Origin: Niallia sp. NCCP-28
Lineage (GTDB): Bacteria > Bacillota > Bacilli > Bacillales > Cytobacillaceae
Direction of reading: 5' to 3'
DNA: 64,000 nt
Assembly (NCBI RefSeq): GCF_023168165.1
Contig: NZ_BQYJ01000008.1
Location: forward strand, 1-64,000
Shown here piece after piece: positions 43,399 to 52,740 of this stretch (position 1 is its first letter; each line of letters opens with the position of its first letter). The position numbers and the translations under genes are program-made. The notes below the pieces were generated by a model that was given only the letters and a program-made list of their open reading frames with translations, searched no databases and was not told the DNA's origin.

Positions 43399-44937
43399 TT
43401 ATTTGAAAACTGTGTCTTTGAATTGAGTGAGTTTCTCTAAGGAAGATTGCTCTACATCTTTATGGAGGGAATTTCCATGTGAATCCATTGTAACAACTGC
43501 TTTAAACCCCTCTACTTTTAAATGCCACATTGCTTCTGGAATCCCAAATTGCATTAAATCGACGCCTTCTACAGATTTAATGCAGTCTGCATAATATTGA
43601 GCTGCACCGCCAATCGCATTTAAATAGACGCCTCCATGATCTTTTAATGCTTCTAACGTTTTTTGTCCCATGCCGCCTTTTCCAATTACTGCCCGAATGC
43701 CAAATCTTTTCATAATATCTCCTTGATAAGGCTCTTCTCGAATGCTTGTTGTTGGTCCTGCTGCTTTGACATGCCATTTGCCATCTTTATCCTTCAACAT
43801 AACCGGTCCACAATGATAGATAATTTGGCCATTTAAATCAATAGGAGCATCATTTGTGTTTAAGTATTTATGAATGGCATCTCTGCCCGTATATATCATG
43901 CCATTGATTTGCACTACATCGCCTACTTTTAGCTTGCGGATATCTTCTTCCCTGATTGGAGCCTGTAATGTGATGACATCTTCTTTATCGGCAGAAGGAT
44001 TTTGCCCCTGTTCTTTGCTAAAATCTATTTTCTCCCCATCTTGATATTTCCACTCGGCTATTTCTCCGCTATTTGCATTCACTTTTACCGCCAGTCGGCG
44101 GAATGCCCAACAATTATAGGCAACAGATACAAAAAAACTTGCAGGAATTCTGTTCATAACACCGATTTTGCATCCCAAAAGGGTTGTTTCGCCGCCAAAT
44201 CCCATTGTACCAATGCCGAGTTTATTGGCATTTTCTAAAATATAGGCTTCCAACTCTGCAAGTTCTGCAATTGAATTTGTATCATCTACTGAACGAAATA
44301 ATTGTTCTTTCGCTAAATCATATCCTGCAGAGCGATCACCACCTATGCCTACCCCAATAAATCCCGCGCTGCATCCTTGTCCTTGTGCTTGATAAACAGA
44401 ATGCATAATGCACTTTCTGATGCCATCTAAATCTCGGCCTGCCCTCCCTAGTCCTTCTAACTCACAAGGCAGACTGTATTGAATATTTTTATTTTCACAG
44501 CCGCCACCTTTTAAAATAAGCGCTAACTCGATATAATCCTTTTCCCACTGCTCAAATTTAATGACAGGAGTACCTGCCCCTAGATTATTGCCGCTATTTT
44601 CACCTGTGAGAGAGTCTACGGAATTAGGTCTTAGTTTTCCATTTTTTGTTGCTAATTCCATCGCTTCATAAATAGCAGCTTTTATCTCCAGCTGATTTGT
44701 TTGAATTGGCGTTTTAATTTTAAATGTTGGCAAGCCAGTATCTTGGCAAATTGGCGATACTTCCTCATCTGCCATGCTGATATTTTGTGTAATAGTCGCT
44801 AAACTCATGGCGGAGCGTGTCCCAGCACTTTCTAATGCCTTTGCTTTTTTGATTGCTCTTCGTACATCTTTCGGAAGATTTGTTGAAGTTTCTACAATCA
44901 GTTGATAGATGCTTTCCTTTAAATTTTTCAAATACAT
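43399..44937 (-). CDS. fumA: Class I fumarate hydratase (iron-sulfur type)
   Basis: A 512-residue single-chain class I fumarase. The N-terminal part has ISMADEEVSPICQDTGLP and KGGGCENKNIQYSLP (cluster Cys residues, with CSAGFIGVGIGGDRSAGYDLA), and the C-terminal part begins near residue 330 with YTGRDAIHKYLNT and PTTSIREEPYQ. It interconverts fumarate and malate with an oxygen-labile [4Fe-4S] cluster. Most Bacillus rely on class II FumC, so this enzyme may serve low-oxygen or iron-replete growth. AGGGGGAAG precedes the ATG. Confidence 0.92.
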   Translation of the reverse strand: MYLKNLKESIYQLIVETSTNLPKDVRRAIKKAKALESAGTRSAMSLATITQNISMADEEVSPICQDTGLPTFKIKTPIQTNQLEIKAAIYEAMELATKNGKLRPNSVDSLTGENSGNNLGAGTPVIKFEQWEKDYIELALILKGGGCENKNIQYSLPCELEGLGRAGRDLDGIRKCIMHSVYQAQGQGCSAGFIGVGIGGDRSAGYDLAKEQLFRSVDDTNSIAELAELEAYILENANKLGIGTMGFGGETTLLGCKIGVMNRIPASFFVSVAYNCWAFRRLAVKVNANSGEIAEWKYQDGEKIDFSKEQGQNPSADKEDVITLQAPIREEDIRKLKVGDVVQINGMIYTGRDAIHKYLNTNDAPIDLNGQIIYHCGPVMLKDKDGKWHVKAAGPTTSIREEPYQGDIMKRFGIRAVIGKGGMGQKTLEALKDHGGVYLNAIGGAAQYYADCIKSVEGVDLMQFGIPEAMWHLKVEGFKAVVTMDSHGNSLHKDVEQSSLEKLTQFKDTVFK

Positions 44938-45180
44938 GTTGCTCTTCCCCCTTAAGAACCCTTACTCTTAAAACTATTTTGCTGTTACAATCTGCCTAAA
45001 TATTCAAAAAAACATTCTACTAAAAAGTATACTCCTCTTAAGGGAATGTGAGAAGTAATATGCAATCGCTTCCAATAGATAATACGTTATTTCCTATTAA
45101 AAGTTTAGTTATCTTCTTTACAAATAACGGATAATGCTTTCCTTTTCTGAAAGGTGATACAATTATGAACCTTCACTTCA

Positions 45181-45205
45181 AAATAAAACCCCAGATTTCT
45201 CTGGG
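45181..45205 (-). terminator. Terminator of the SE1561-family gene
   Basis: CCCAGA and TCTGGG arms (45205-45190) are followed leftwards by GTTTTATTTT. Confidence 0.7.
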
Positions 45206-45217
45206 ATTCATTTATTC

Positions 45218-45403
45218 TTATAAATCTCTATGTTTAAATTCATTGCATTTGGATTCAATATCATCAATCATTTCAATTAAACGATCAATATCTTCTAATT
45301 CCGCTTCTTCTGGATCGATTGCATCCAATACCTCTAAAAACATATTTAGTCTTGTTTTTAAAAAATCTACTTGTTCATTTTTGCCTGTAATAGAATTGCC
45401 CAA
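45218..45403 (-). CDS. SE1561 family protein
   Basis: A 61-residue acidic protein starting at TTG 45403 with GGGAGAG upstream. The sequence MGNSITGKNEQVDFLKTRLN and the acidic stretch DPEEAELEDIDRLIEMID match the SE1561 family, widespread in Bacillales and staphylococci. No function is known. It stands alone. Confidence 0.85.
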   Translation of the reverse strand: MGNSITGKNEQVDFLKTRLNMFLEVLDAIDPEEAELEDIDRLIEMIDDIESKCNEFKHRDL

Positions 45404-45540
45404 TACTTTTCTCTCCCTTCACTACTGTATCCATCCTACCGAATTTTTTAGCTTTCGGCAATATTTTCCCGATTCTTTCCTCTTTATATGTTTGCACATT
45501 TTTTATATTTTTACACACGCAAGTGACTTTTTCTGCTGAC

Positions 45541-45575
45541 AAAAAAACACCACCATGATTAATTAATCGTGATGG
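45541..45575 (-). terminator. Terminator of the YtxH-family gene
   Basis: CCATCACGATT pairs with AATCATGGTGG on the minus strand, followed by TGTTTTTTT. Confidence 0.8.
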
Positions 45576-45623
45576 CCATTTATGATAGACTATTAATAAG
45601 ATTCATTTTACAAACATAAGCAT

Positions 45624-46109
45624 TTAAAGAACAGGATGACTATTTACCATACGATTGCCTTGAACAGCAGGCAGGTTCTCCTCATCCTGATGTGCAGTTG
45701 ATTCAAGATTTGGCATTACAGTATTTCCAGCTTCTTTAATTTTTCCTGTAATCGACTTTATTTCACCTTTTGAATGATGAAGTGTATCCATTGTTTCTTG
45801 TGTAATTTCTTTTACATCGCTAGTTCTTGCAGAAACGGTTCGTTGTATCTGTTCATAAAGCGCTTGTCCATCACGCAAAGCATCTTTTAATACCGCTTGA
45901 GCATAATGAAGTTTTTCGCTGATCTGTTCTTTTGCTTCTTTTGGATTTTCTTTTATTTCATAAAACATTTTTCCTGAGTTAATTTTTATATTTTGAAATT
46001 TTTCTAGAACATTTTTCCTTGTAGTCGAATCGAGGAGAGAAAATGCAGTACCAATGAGTCCACCTATTACCATACCAGTCATTAATTTATTATGTTTTGC
46101 ATTAGACAT
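45624..46109 (-). CDS. YtxH domain-containing stress protein
   Basis: A 161-residue protein; I start it at the ATG at 46109, 9 nt after GGAG, since the ATG at 46118 abuts the ribosome binding site. One N-terminal membrane segment (LMTGMVIGGLIGTAFSLLD) is followed by a long amphipathic, charged helical region typical of YtxH/YtxG-like stress proteins. A near-perfect sigma-B promoter lies 36 nt upstream, which fits general stress control. Molecular function is unknown. Confidence 0.83.
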   Translation of the reverse strand: MSNAKHNKLMTGMVIGGLIGTAFSLLDSTTRKNVLEKFQNIKINSGKMFYEIKENPKEAKEQISEKLHYAQAVLKDALRDGQALYEQIQRTVSARTSDVKEITQETMDTLHHSKGEIKSITGKIKEAGNTVMPNLESTAHQDEENLPAVQGNRMVNSHPVL

Positions 46110-46144
46110 ATAAGCCATCTCCTTTTTTCAGTCTTGCTGTTCTT

Positions 46145-46169
46145 TTCCCTGCTCGACAGATTTTAAACA
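46145..46169 (-). promoter_or_regulatory. Sigma-B promoter of the YtxH-family gene
   Basis: GTTTAA (46169-46164) and GGGAAA (46150-46145) are 13 bp apart on the minus strand, matching the general stress sigma factor consensus. Confidence 0.7.
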
Positions 46170-46265
46170 AAAAAAGAGTTTGACATTACGATATTTTCGC
46201 TCAATAATGACTAAAGATTTTAATGAAGAAAGAGCAATATTATGATTTTGATAGGAGTAATTAAC

Positions 46266-47456
46266 ATGAATAAACAAATAACCAAACTTAAAAGCACTCC
46301 CAAAAATGATGCTTGGGAGGCTTATCTTGATATTGAAAATTATGGCAGGTCAACTCTTTCAAGTGTTGAATTTACTACAACTAATCTCTGCAATATGAGA
46401 TGTGCCCATTGTGCTGTAGGTCAATTACTTACTCACAAAGATGCTCCAGCACTTCCTATAGAATTATTGCTACAGAGATTGGATGAGATACCAACATTAA
46501 GAACAATTAGTATTACTGGAGGAGAGCCAATGCTTTCCTTAAAGTCAGTACAAAACTATGTGTTGCCTTTATTGAAATATGCTCATAACAGAGGTATCTA
46601 TACTCAGATAAATTCTAATCTAACTCTAGACCTTGACAGATATATGATGATAGCACCTTACTTAGATGTATTACACATTTCCCATAATTGGGGAACAGAG
46701 AATGAATTTATAGATATAGGCTTTGCTATGATGAATAGAAAACCTACTAGAGAACAGAGAAAAGCAATGTTTGACAGAATTATTACCAATTCTAGAGCAT
46801 TATCTGATTTAGGAGTTTTGGTATCTGCTGAGACTATGCTAAACAAAAGTACTTTACCTCATTTAGAAAAAATTCATAAGCAGATAGTAGAGGATATGGG
46901 ATGTAAAAGGCATGAGATTCATCCTATGTATGAGAGTGGGTTTGTTGCTATGACAGCACCTAACAAATCGAAAGATTCATTACTTACTATGCATCCATCT
47001 GACTTTGCATCAACACTTGAAACGTTATCCCTAAATGAAATTAGAGAAAGCATCAACCAGCTTTTAGATATTCGAGATGAAAATGTATGGATGCTTTTTG
47101 GAACACTTCCTTTCTATCCATGCAACAGCAAAAAAGAAGATCTTAATCTTTTAAATCGCTTATATAACAGTAAAAATGTGACCGTACGGAATGATCCTGA
47201 TGGCCGTTCCCGCTTAAATGTTAATATTTTTACAGGGGATGTAATTGTGACTGACTTCGGCGATACACCAGCATTAGGAAATATTAAGCATGATCAATTA
47301 GAAGATATATTCAAAAAATGGATGCAAACAGATTTAGCATCTTCCCTTAACTGCCACTGTCCAAGCGTTCAATGTTTAGGACCAAATGTATTGGTAAAAA
47401 ACAGCTATTATCAAAATATAGACTTTTCTACAAGAAAAGCACTTATTTCTAAATAA
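46266..47456 (+). CDS. yfkAB: Radical SAM/CxCxxxxC motif protein YfkAB
   Basis: A 396-residue radical SAM protein; I start it at ATG 46266 (GGAG 8 nt upstream) rather than 46242. The cluster motif is CNMRCAHC (CxxxCxxC) near residue 45, and the C-terminus has CHCPSVQC, the CxCxxxxC motif that names the family. SITGGEPML is the GGE SAM-binding motif. The B. subtilis counterpart YfkAB is of unknown function; the extra C-terminal cysteines suggest a second iron-sulfur cluster. It opens the block syntenic with the B. subtilis yfk genes. Confidence 0.92.
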   Translation: MNKQITKLKSTPKNDAWEAYLDIENYGRSTLSSVEFTTTNLCNMRCAHCAVGQLLTHKDAPALPIELLLQRLDEIPTLRTISITGGEPMLSLKSVQNYVLPLLKYAHNRGIYTQINSNLTLDLDRYMMIAPYLDVLHISHNWGTENEFIDIGFAMMNRKPTREQRKAMFDRIITNSRALSDLGVLVSAETMLNKSTLPHLEKIHKQIVEDMGCKRHEIHPMYESGFVAMTAPNKSKDSLLTMHPSDFASTLETLSLNEIRESINQLLDIRDENVWMLFGTLPFYPCNSKKEDLNLLNRLYNSKNVTVRNDPDGRSRLNVNIFTGDVIVTDFGDTPALGNIKHDQLEDIFKKWMQTDLASSLNCHCPSVQCLGPNVLVKNSYYQNIDFSTRKALISK

Positions 47457-47512
47457 CAAAAAAATGGATATAAACATAAATCGCACCCATTCAGAGTAAA
47501 AATGGGACGGTT

Positions 47513-47578
47513 TTGAGTTGATCGAAAACGCTTGTCTTTTGAGGCGAGCAAAAAAGCGAGCGTTTGTCGACAGCCTCA
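47513..47578 (-). repeat. Dispersed intergenic repeat family B, copy 3 (internally deleted)
   Basis: On the minus strand it runs GAGGCTGTCGACAAACGCTC then CTCAAAAGACAAGCGTTTTC and TCGATCAACTC. The central GGTAACTCCGCTCCTC block is missing. Only the two ends are kept, giving a 66-bp hairpin. Confidence 0.7.
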
Positions 47579-47580
47579 AT

Positions 47581-47612
47581 GGATGCAATCAAAAATTGCA
47601 TCCATCTTTTTT
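47581..47612 (+). terminator. Terminator of yfkAB
   Basis: GGATGCAAT (47581-47589) pairs with ATTGCATCC (47595-47603), followed by ATCTTTTTT. Confidence 0.85.
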
Positions 47613-47613
47613 A

Positions 47614-48438
47614 TTATCTTGGTTTATCGCTTGCAACAAAACCAAATGATACGTGGTCTTGGACCGGAATCCATGCTCCAATGCCCTGTGATGTCACATT
47701 TTTTACAACAATTGTTTTTTTGCTGCCTTTTAACATCAAATAAACTTCCCCATAAGTCACTTTTCCTTTTTCATTTACTGCCGGTGCATATCCATATAAA
47801 TAACCAAGTTTTTTTGCTGGAATATTATAGACATGGTCTTTTTTCGTTCCAATTCCAATCACTGTTTCAAAACCGAGAGATAATCCAGAATTCTGCGTCG
47901 CTTTAACTAGCATCATTTTTTTTACTTCTTCCGCACTTGGAATTTTTGCCGTTAAACCGCCTCGAACAATCTTTTGCACCTCTTGTGCATAATGAATTTG
48001 ATAAGGAGCTTTTCCCCCTCTATTATCATAAAAATTTGTATTAATTTTTTGATATTCCCAGTTTGGAGCTGTTTCCGTCGATTCATAATTAAGAGGCCAT
48101 TGTCCTAAATATACAATAGCTTTATACCCAAGAGCGAAAGGTGTACTATTTACTGTACTTTCATTTAACATGCGAATTAAATCTGGGTTTTCAATTTTCA
48201 CTTTAGATGAATTAATCAGCTCCTGCGTCAGTTCACTCGGCTGCAGTTTTGGCATATCTTGTGCTGGATTTGGATACGTATTCTCTTTTGCAATATTGGT
48301 TACCGAGTTTGGAATAACAACTAGATGGGACTTTTCTTTATCCACTTGTTTCTTTTTTTCTTTTTCAGCAGATACAGGTGTTATAATCATTAGCATCATG
48401 ATAAAAGTTAATAGAACAGTCGATATTTTTTTTATCAA
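47614..48438 (-). CDS. yfkD: YfkD-family exported protein
   Basis: A 274-residue protein; I start it at TTG 48438, with GGGAG 8 nt upstream, giving a clean signal peptide (MIKKISTVLLTFIMMLMI, cleavage near VSA). The mature part contains NSTPFALGYKAIVYLGQWPL and SVTNIAKENTYPNP, matching B. subtilis YfkD, a protein of unknown function. It is next to yfkAB and yfkE as in B. subtilis. In B. subtilis the neighbourhood is linked to general stress. Confidence 0.88.
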   Translation of the reverse strand: MIKKISTVLLTFIMMLMIITPVSAEKEKKKQVDKEKSHLVVIPNSVTNIAKENTYPNPAQDMPKLQPSELTQELINSSKVKIENPDLIRMLNESTVNSTPFALGYKAIVYLGQWPLNYESTETAPNWEYQKINTNFYDNRGGKAPYQIHYAQEVQKIVRGGLTAKIPSAEEVKKMMLVKATQNSGLSLGFETVIGIGTKKDHVYNIPAKKLGYLYGYAPAVNEKGKVTYGEVYLMLKGSKKTIVVKNVTSQGIGAWIPVQDHVSFGFVASDKPR

Positions 48439-48521
48439 GGTAAGAACTCCCTTCCAATACACTAACTATAAATTATTTATAGTTATTTTCTTCGGAGTTC
48501 TTATTTTCTATCCATCTTTTT

Positions 48522-49133
48522 TTATTTAATCGACAATTTATTCATGATTATATTGCAATAAGGATGAAAAAATTGAATAGCTGGTCCGATTCCAAATGCA
48601 ATAATAACCGTTCCTACACCAATTGGTCCATTTGCAAGCAAAGCAAATACCAAAGCAAGTATCTCTCCTATTAGTTTTGCTGCCATAATATTCAACCCAA
48701 ATTTTGTTTGGATGCTAACCATAAAATGATCAATTGGATTTAAAGGAAAGCTTGCTTGTAAGTATAATGCAATCCCTAAACCGACAATCACCAATCCAAC
48801 CATTAAAAGGATTAGCTGGTTCGTAAAATAAAAATAATTAAAATGATGAAGCAAATGCGCCATCCAGAAGTCAACAAAAAAACCTAAAATAAACACCGTG
48901 AACAGAGACAATAGCTCTGGTTTTTTCTTCATGAGATATGCATTAATAAAAATTAAAAAAATGCCAATAATAATAATCCAGCTTCCAATCGTTAGACCAA
49001 TTAATTGGGATAATCCAACATTTAAAGCATCCCAGGGACCTGCTCCCAAATTTGCCTTTATCGTCAACGTGGCACCAAATGACAGTATTAATAGCCCAAC
49101 TATATAAAAAAGACTTCGATAAAATATTGCCAT
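48522..49133 (-). CDS. YczE/YyaS/YitT-family membrane protein
   Basis: A 203-residue membrane protein with five predicted helices. The start is ATG 49133, after AAAGGGAGAG; the ATG at 49187 adds 18 implausible residues. ATLTIKANLGAGPWDALNVGLS and ASFPLNPIDHFMVSI are the family signatures. YczE is implicated in surfactin-related production in B. subtilis, but the biochemical role is unknown. It sits between yfkD and yfkE, where B. subtilis lacks it. Confidence 0.85.
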   Translation of the reverse strand: MAIFYRSLFYIVGLLILSFGATLTIKANLGAGPWDALNVGLSQLIGLTIGSWIIIIGIFLIFINAYLMKKKPELLSLFTVFILGFFVDFWMAHLLHHFNYFYFTNQLILLMVGLVIVGLGIALYLQASFPLNPIDHFMVSIQTKFGLNIMAAKLIGEILALVFALLANGPIGVGTVIIAFGIGPAIQFFHPYCNIIMNKLSIK

Positions 49134-49479
49134 GCTACTCTCTCCCTTTAAAGTACTTGTCCCTAATACATATGCGCAAGTCTCCATTATCTTGAATAAA
49201 ATTTCAAAAATAAATAATCAGAATATTTACATTTATTTAAATTTATTTTATAATAAATGTATCAAATAGAAGGAGGGCAGCCAGTCATATCGCTTTTTTA
49301 AAATAGTAAAGGAGGAAAAAAGAATTTTAATAACTCATCAATCAGCCAGTAGTTTATGTACATTAACAATTTATAAAGGTTGGTGATCCGATGGAAGCGA
49401 CTTGATTTACTCCCTAAAGAAAACATAATAACGATTAAATATATACTTATAAAAAAGAATAGAGAGGATGATTTATAAC

Positions 49480-49520
49480 AAAAAAGCCAATCCGCTTTAA
49501 AAAAGCGGATTGGCTTTTGT
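49480..49520 (-). terminator. Terminator of the Ca2+/H+ exchanger gene
   Basis: A long near-perfect inverted repeat centred on GCCAATCCGC/GCGGATTGGC with A and T tracts on both sides. It ends the leftward exchanger transcript. The gap 49140-49479 contains no supported gene. Confidence 0.85.
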
Positions 49521-49562
49521 TTTGCCGTTAACAATCAGCTGAAAATGATAACCTCTGCTGAA

Positions 49563-50621
49563 TTATAATAAATAAAATCCAATGCCCATAATAACATATG
49601 CTGCAAGCAATGTAGCACCTTCAAACCAGTTCGTTTCCCCATCATTAGAAATAATGACCATCAATAAAACAGATGCTGCCATTGATACAAGTTCCGGCAG
49701 GGTAAACACAAGAGATAATGAAGTTGGGAAAAACAAAGATAAAAGAACAAGCACTGGAGCAACAAACATCGCTATTTGCAATGTCGATCCAATAGCAATT
49801 TCTACAGCTATATCCATTTTATTTTTATATGCCATTACTACAGCTGATGCATGTTCTGCTGCATTTCCCACAATTGCAACAATGATTATCCCTATAAATA
49901 GCTCTGACCAGCCAAAAGATTCTGCAACTACTTCAAATGTATGTACCAAATTCTCAGAAACATACGCAACAGCTAATGTTGCAATAGCTAATATAGCAAT
50001 GCTTTTTTTTACAGACCATTCTGGCGTTTCCTCGTGTGCATGCTTATTTTCTCCTTCTGTCTGATAAACGCCTCGATGGGTAACCAATTTAAAAAATAAT
50101 GCTGCTACATATAAAAGAATAAGAATGATGGAAATTCCTATACTTAAAGATTGTGTTTCACGTTCTGTCATCGAGATGGAAAATACTTCTGGTATAACAA
50201 ATGCAACAATAACAGCAAACATCAATAAACCAGAATTATGTCTCGCATCAAAGACATTGTAATGCTGTCTTTTGTATTTAATGCCACCAATAAAAAAGGA
50301 AAGTCCCGCAACAAGAAGCAAGTTTCCCAGTACAGAACCAGTTAAAGATGCAAGCACCACTTCCGTTAATCCTTCTCGCAGTGCAAAAATGGCAATAATC
50401 AATTCGACTGCATTTCCAAAAGTAGCATTAAGCAAACCGCCGATTCTTGGACCGGCAACTATTGCCAAACTTTCTGTTGCTCTCCCCATAAAACTAGAGA
50501 GGGCAATAATGGTTAAACAATAGATAATAAACATCATTATACTCGGCAAATGCATAAGAGAACCAATAATAGATAATGGCACACCTATAATAGCTGCAAA
50601 CATAAAAATTTTATTGACCAC
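49563..50621 (-). CDS. yfkE: Calcium/proton exchanger (Cax, YfkE-like)
   Basis: A 352-residue antiporter with about eleven membrane helices in two repeats. The paired signatures are GGLLNATFGNAVELIIAIFAL and IVGNAAEHASAVVMAYKNKM, the c-1 and c-2 repeats of the CaCA family with the ion-binding Glu residues. B. subtilis YfkE is a characterised Ca2+/H+ antiporter of this family. The start is GTG 50621. It exports Ca2+ in exchange for protons. Monocistronic in the yfk block. Confidence 0.93.
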   Translation of the reverse strand: MVNKIFMFAAIIGVPLSIIGSLMHLPSIMMFIIYCLTIIALSSFMGRATESLAIVAGPRIGGLLNATFGNAVELIIAIFALREGLTEVVLASLTGSVLGNLLLVAGLSFFIGGIKYKRQHYNVFDARHNSGLLMFAVIVAFVIPEVFSISMTERETQSLSIGISIILILLYVAALFFKLVTHRGVYQTEGENKHAHEETPEWSVKKSIAILAIATLAVAYVSENLVHTFEVVAESFGWSELFIGIIIVAIVGNAAEHASAVVMAYKNKMDIAVEIAIGSTLQIAMFVAPVLVLLSLFFPTSLSLVFTLPELVSMAASVLLMVIISNDGETNWFEGATLLAAYVIMGIGFYLL

Positions 50622-50815
50622 ACTATCCTCTTCCTTTCATTTTCTAAATTTTAACTTTCCCCATTTATACATAAGATAAACATAGGAACAACCAGACATT
50701 CCTTCCAAATCTCACCACTTATTTTAACATAGTTTGATTTCTGAAAAAGAAGGATAAAAACAAAAAGAGTACACAAATTATAGTAGTATATAAGCCCAAA
50801 AGGAGTGTTGCCGTT

Positions 50816-51226
50816 TTGACTAAAGATAAAATTATCCATCTATTTAAACACCATAAAATTGGTACATTAGCAACTATTAAAGACAATAAACCTTACAGTC
50901 GATTTATGCTTTTTTTTGCTAAAGAATTAACCTTATATAGCGCTACAAATAAACAAACACATAAAGTGGATACAATCGAGGAAAATACTTCTGTGCATAT
51001 CTTGCTTGGTCTAGAGAACGGCGGCTATAATGGCGCATATTGTGAAGTAGAAGCAAATGTAGAAATTGATGAAACACCTGAAAATAAAGAAGCCTTTTGG
51101 TCCGATCAATTAAGCAATTGGCTGACTGGTCCAAATGATCCTAATTATGCGCTGCTTAAAATTACACCACATAAAATCCGTTATTTTGCAGATGTTGGAG
51201 CAGAAGCAGAAGAAATCTCTTTATAA
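50816..51226 (+). CDS. Pyridoxamine 5'-phosphate oxidase-family (general stress protein 26-like)
   Basis: A 136-residue split-barrel flavin-type protein. The start is TTG 50816, with AAAGGAG 10 nt upstream and no ATG nearby. KIGTLATIKDNKPYSRFMLF and VDTIEENTSVHILLGLENGG match the GSP26 group, close to flavin-binding regulators of stress response. The true substrate is unknown. It has its own terminator. Confidence 0.85.
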   Translation: MTKDKIIHLFKHHKIGTLATIKDNKPYSRFMLFFAKELTLYSATNKQTHKVDTIEENTSVHILLGLENGGYNGAYCEVEANVEIDETPENKEAFWSDQLSNWLTGPNDPNYALLKITPHKIRYFADVGAEAEEISL

Positions 51227-51239
51227 CCTTTATTCACCT

Positions 51240-51272
51240 AAGAACATGCCGCTATAAAGCATGTTCTTTTTT
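51240..51272 (+). terminator. Terminator of the GSP26-like gene
   Basis: AAGAACATGC (51240-51249) pairs with GCATGTTCTT (51259-51268), followed by TTTT. Confidence 0.85.
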
Positions 51273-51360
51273 ATTTGCAAACCATGGCTTTTCCAGTTAA
51301 CATCTTTAGGGACGCTAAGTTTTTTCATCTATGATTTTATCTTGGGGAGAGTACAAATTT

Positions 51361-52521
51361 ATGGAAAACAAAAAATTTTGGATATTAATTATGATTGTCA
51401 GCATTTCTGGTTTTAGTCAAGGCATGCTCCTTCCTCTTATTTCTGTTATTTTTGAAAATGATGGAATTCCTTCGACATTAAATGGATTAAACGCAGTTGG
51501 CCTATACATTGGCATATTGCTTATTTCACCGTTTATGGAATACCCGCTCCGCAAGTTCGGCTATAAACCAGCCATTTTAGTTGGCGGATTAACAGTTATT
51601 ACAGCACTTGCCCTTTTTCCATTATGGAAATCATTTTGGTTTTGGTTCTGTTTACGGATGTTAATTGGCATCGGCGATCATTCTTTGCATTTTGCTACCC
51701 AAACGTGGATTACCTCTCAATCAGAAGAAGCAAAACGAGGAAAAAATATATCCTTATACGGACTGTTTTTTGGGATTGGTTTTGCAGTTGGCCCTATGCT
51801 GACTCCATTGGTAAAAATAAATGAAGCCTTCCCCTTTATCCTGTCTTCCTTCTTATGTTTATGTGCATGGATTTTTATTTTCTTTATTCGAAATGATTTT
51901 CCACAGCAAACGATTGAAATAAATACTTTTAAGGAAACGATAAAACGTTTCGCTCGTACTATGAAATATGCCTGGGTGGCCTTTCTTCCTCCATTAGCAT
52001 ATGGTTTTTTAGAATCCAGTCTTAATTCCATTTTTCCAATTTATGGACTTCGAATTGGCATGGAAGTAGTTCACATCTCTTTTCTTTTAACTTCCTTTGC
52101 GATTGGTGCGATTGTTTTTCAGCTTCCTCTTGGCATATTAAGCGATAAATACGGACGAAGAAAGATATTGATCACCATTTTATTTTTTGGATTTTTTTGC
52201 TTTTTAACCGCCAGCCTATTTGAAGATTTTCTGTCGATTATTGGTCTATTACTTTTTCTTGCTGGCATGAGTGTTGGATCTACCTTTTCCTTAGGAGTTA
52301 GCTATATGACAGATCTTGTTCCCACAAACCTTTTGCCTACAGGAAATTTATTATGTGGAATGGCATTTAGCATAGGCAGTTTAACAGGACCATATTTAGG
52401 TGGACTATTTATTCAAATTTTTAAAGAATTTAATTATTTTTTATTTATCAGCAGCATCCTTTTTATTTTAAGCTTAGCTCTATTTTTTTTCGGAAAACAA
52501 AATACAGCAAAAACAAACTAA
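51361..52521 (+). CDS. yfkF: MFS transporter, YfkF-like
   Basis: A 386-residue major facilitator with 12 membrane helices; I start it at ATG 51361 behind GGGGAGAG. YPLRKFGYKPAILVGG is a relaxed motif A and LRMLIGIGDHSLHFATQTWI the helix 4-5 region. It matches B. subtilis YfkF in length and position (next to yfkE). Probable drug or small-molecule export; substrate unknown. Confidence 0.85.
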   Translation: MENKKFWILIMIVSISGFSQGMLLPLISVIFENDGIPSTLNGLNAVGLYIGILLISPFMEYPLRKFGYKPAILVGGLTVITALALFPLWKSFWFWFCLRMLIGIGDHSLHFATQTWITSQSEEAKRGKNISLYGLFFGIGFAVGPMLTPLVKINEAFPFILSSFLCLCAWIFIFFIRNDFPQQTIEINTFKETIKRFARTMKYAWVAFLPPLAYGFLESSLNSIFPIYGLRIGMEVVHISFLLTSFAIGAIVFQLPLGILSDKYGRRKILITILFFGFFCFLTASLFEDFLSIIGLLLFLAGMSVGSTFSLGVSYMTDLVPTNLLPTGNLLCGMAFSIGSLTGPYLGGLFIQIFKEFNYFLFISSILFILSLALFFFGKQNTAKTN

Positions 52522-52640
52522 TTTTAACGAACAAATCAATGTTCAATGCATAATTTATATGGTAGGATATAGATAATTAAATACATTATGCCGACAAGCA
52601 ATTTTTATTGCTTGTATCCAGACATCAAAGAAAAAATAAT

Positions 52641-52677
52641 GCTGTCACCTAAATAGGTGGCAGCTTTCGTGTTTTTT
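52641..52677 (+). terminator. Terminator-like hairpin before the P-type ATPase gene
   Basis: GCTGTCACCTA (52641-52651) pairs with TAGGTGGCAGC (52654-52664), followed by TTTCGTGTTTTTT. It either ends yfkF or attenuates the ATPase leader. A second perfect hairpin, ACAAGCAAT/ATTGCTTGT, lies upstream at 52592-52614. Confidence 0.7.
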
Positions 52678-52740
52678 AAGGGTAATGAATGTGATTATCT
52701 CTCTCATTGAGAAAAAAGAACCAAACAGGAGGTATTAAAA

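Noticed and set aside
49298-49534. 78-residue minus-strand ORF between the YczE and Cax genes
   Set aside because: It includes the terminator hairpin in its coding sequence and has no family features; a shadow of AT-rich DNA.
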